A DNA stretch of 64,000 nt, taken from positions 1 through 64,000 of the forward strand of contig JAJFGN010000026.1 of assembly GCA_021776115.1 (NCBI GenBank), read 5' to 3'. This document shows positions 63,569 through 64,000 of this stretch, piece after piece (position 1 is the first letter of the stretch; each line of letters starts with the position of its first letter). The position numbers and the translations under genes are program-made. This DNA comes from Kiloniellaceae bacterium (GTDB lineage: Bacteria; Pseudomonadota; Alphaproteobacteria; Kiloniellales; J153). A model generated the notes under the pieces. It ran no database searches. It had not been told where the DNA came from and saw only the letters and a program-made list of their open reading frames with translations.

Positions 63569-64000
63569 CTAGGTTTCTTGGTAGAGCCAGCCGCGAATGA
63601 TCGCGACCGCCTCATCGGGGTGCTTGTCGACAATCTCGCCGATCTTGCGTACCGAGGATGCGCGGACGCGCCCCTCGACCTTATTCAGATCGATCATTTG
63701 TTCGATCTCCGCCGCAACGGTTTCCGAGTTGTCGTCGTCACCCTCGTTGAGGGCTAGGGTGCTGGGGCCGGCCAGGGCTGGTCTTGGGCCACGTTGATCG
63801 GTCAATTGGTTCTCCGTATTTCCTTCAAGCGGCCCTTCGATGACCCGGCCCACCAGCGGGCGAACGACGAGAAGCAGCACCAAGATCGCGACCACACCGA
63901 GCACGAAGATCTCGGCGATGCGCATAAGATCCGCCTGTTCCAAACCGAAGAGCGAGCCCGCACTTTCGTCGCCGAGGCCATCGAGCGCATCGACGAAGGG
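63569..64000 (-). CDS. fliF: Flagellar MS-ring protein FliF, C-terminal part
   Basis: The open frame continues beyond the right edge; the last 143 residues are visible. It has one membrane helix (RIAEIFVLGVVAILVLLLVVRPLVGRVI), a polar cytoplasmic linker, and the C-terminal FliG-binding segment RVRASSVRKIGEIVDKHPDEAVAIIRGWLYQ. FliF builds the MS ring, the base of the flagellar rotor. It lies 42 bases before fliG as first visible gene of the ten-gene operon. Confidence 0.92.
   Translation of the reverse strand, partial: PFVDALDGLGDESAGSLFGLEQADLMRIAEIFVLGVVAILVLLLVVRPLVGRVIEGPLEGNTENQLTDQRGPRPALAGPSTLALNEGDDDNSETVAAEIEQMIDLNKVEGRVRASSVRKIGEIVDKHPDEAVAIIRGWLYQET

Overview
The window looks like chromosomal DNA of a flagellated, formate-oxidising alphaproteobacterium, probably from the Rhodospirillales side of the class. 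The reasons are a CtrA-type cell-cycle regulator, a ChpT-like histidine phosphotransferase, a FlbD-type flagellar activator inside the fli/flh operon, a DUF3553 protein, and the FdhA/FdhB/cytochrome b formate dehydrogenase set with DUF3305, DUF3306 and TorD partners. Most of the window is GC-rich. The clear AT-rich patches are at about 1.0-1.4, 4.3, 16.4-18.0 and 27.0-27.2 kb. The genus cannot be named from the sequence alone. No rRNA, tRNA, insertion sequence, phage or CRISPR array was found.

Region 1 (1-24 kb) is a cell-surface carbohydrate region. At the left edge is the start of a lectin-fold protein. Next is a set typical of exosortase-A (PEP-CTERM) loci: two alpha/beta hydrolases and an acyl carrier protein on the minus strand, and a GNAT-like protein, an AMP-forming ligase, a PLP decarboxylase and an asparagine-synthase-like amidotransferase on the plus strand. 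Together these look like a small biosynthetic line that activates and carries an unidentified acyl or aminoacyl group. They are followed by a Wzx-like flippase, three glycosyltransferases, a sugar aminotransferase with RmlA and RmlB (a dTDP-4-amino-4,6-dideoxyhexose route), and a CDP-sugar style operon with a cytidylyltransferase, an SDR enzyme and three tandem C-methyltransferase-like proteins. The exosortase itself is not in the window.

Region 2 (23.7-40.4 kb) is formate metabolism. It opens with an unfamiliar secreted protein made of three repeats in an exact 87-residue register, each with a CX9C pair. A TolA-like protein with 18 Glu-Pro units follows. The triple-repeat gene and the DUF3305 gene are each preceded by nearly the same 38-bp element, which reads as a sigma-70-type promoter placed so that both messages would be leaderless. 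DUF3305, DUF3306, TorD, a small Tat protein, the catalytic and iron-sulphur subunits, a small lipoprotein and cytochrome b556 make up a respiratory formate dehydrogenase. A PepSY-like protein and a WD40-cytochrome c fusion follow. Convergent to this lies a cytosolic NAD-dependent formate dehydrogenase, FdsA plus an FdsG-FdsB fusion.

Region 3 (40.2-44.4 kb) holds DUF3553, a ChpT-like protein, and an iron(III) binding protein with a Fur-box-like site, facing an FbpB-type permease. No ATPase gene is present.

Region 4 (44.7-64 kb) is chemotaxis and motility. cheA (hybrid with two CheW-like domains and a receiver), cheW, cheY, cheB and cheR are on the plus strand. ctrA (minus) and fliI-fliJ (plus) diverge from a region with a CtrA-box-like site. 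A tightly packed minus-strand operon runs fliF-fliG-fliH-fliN-motA-flbD-flhA-flhF-flhG-fliK and leaves the window inside fliF. ChpT normally passes phosphate to CtrA, so the two regulatory genes and the motility genes probably act in one circuit.
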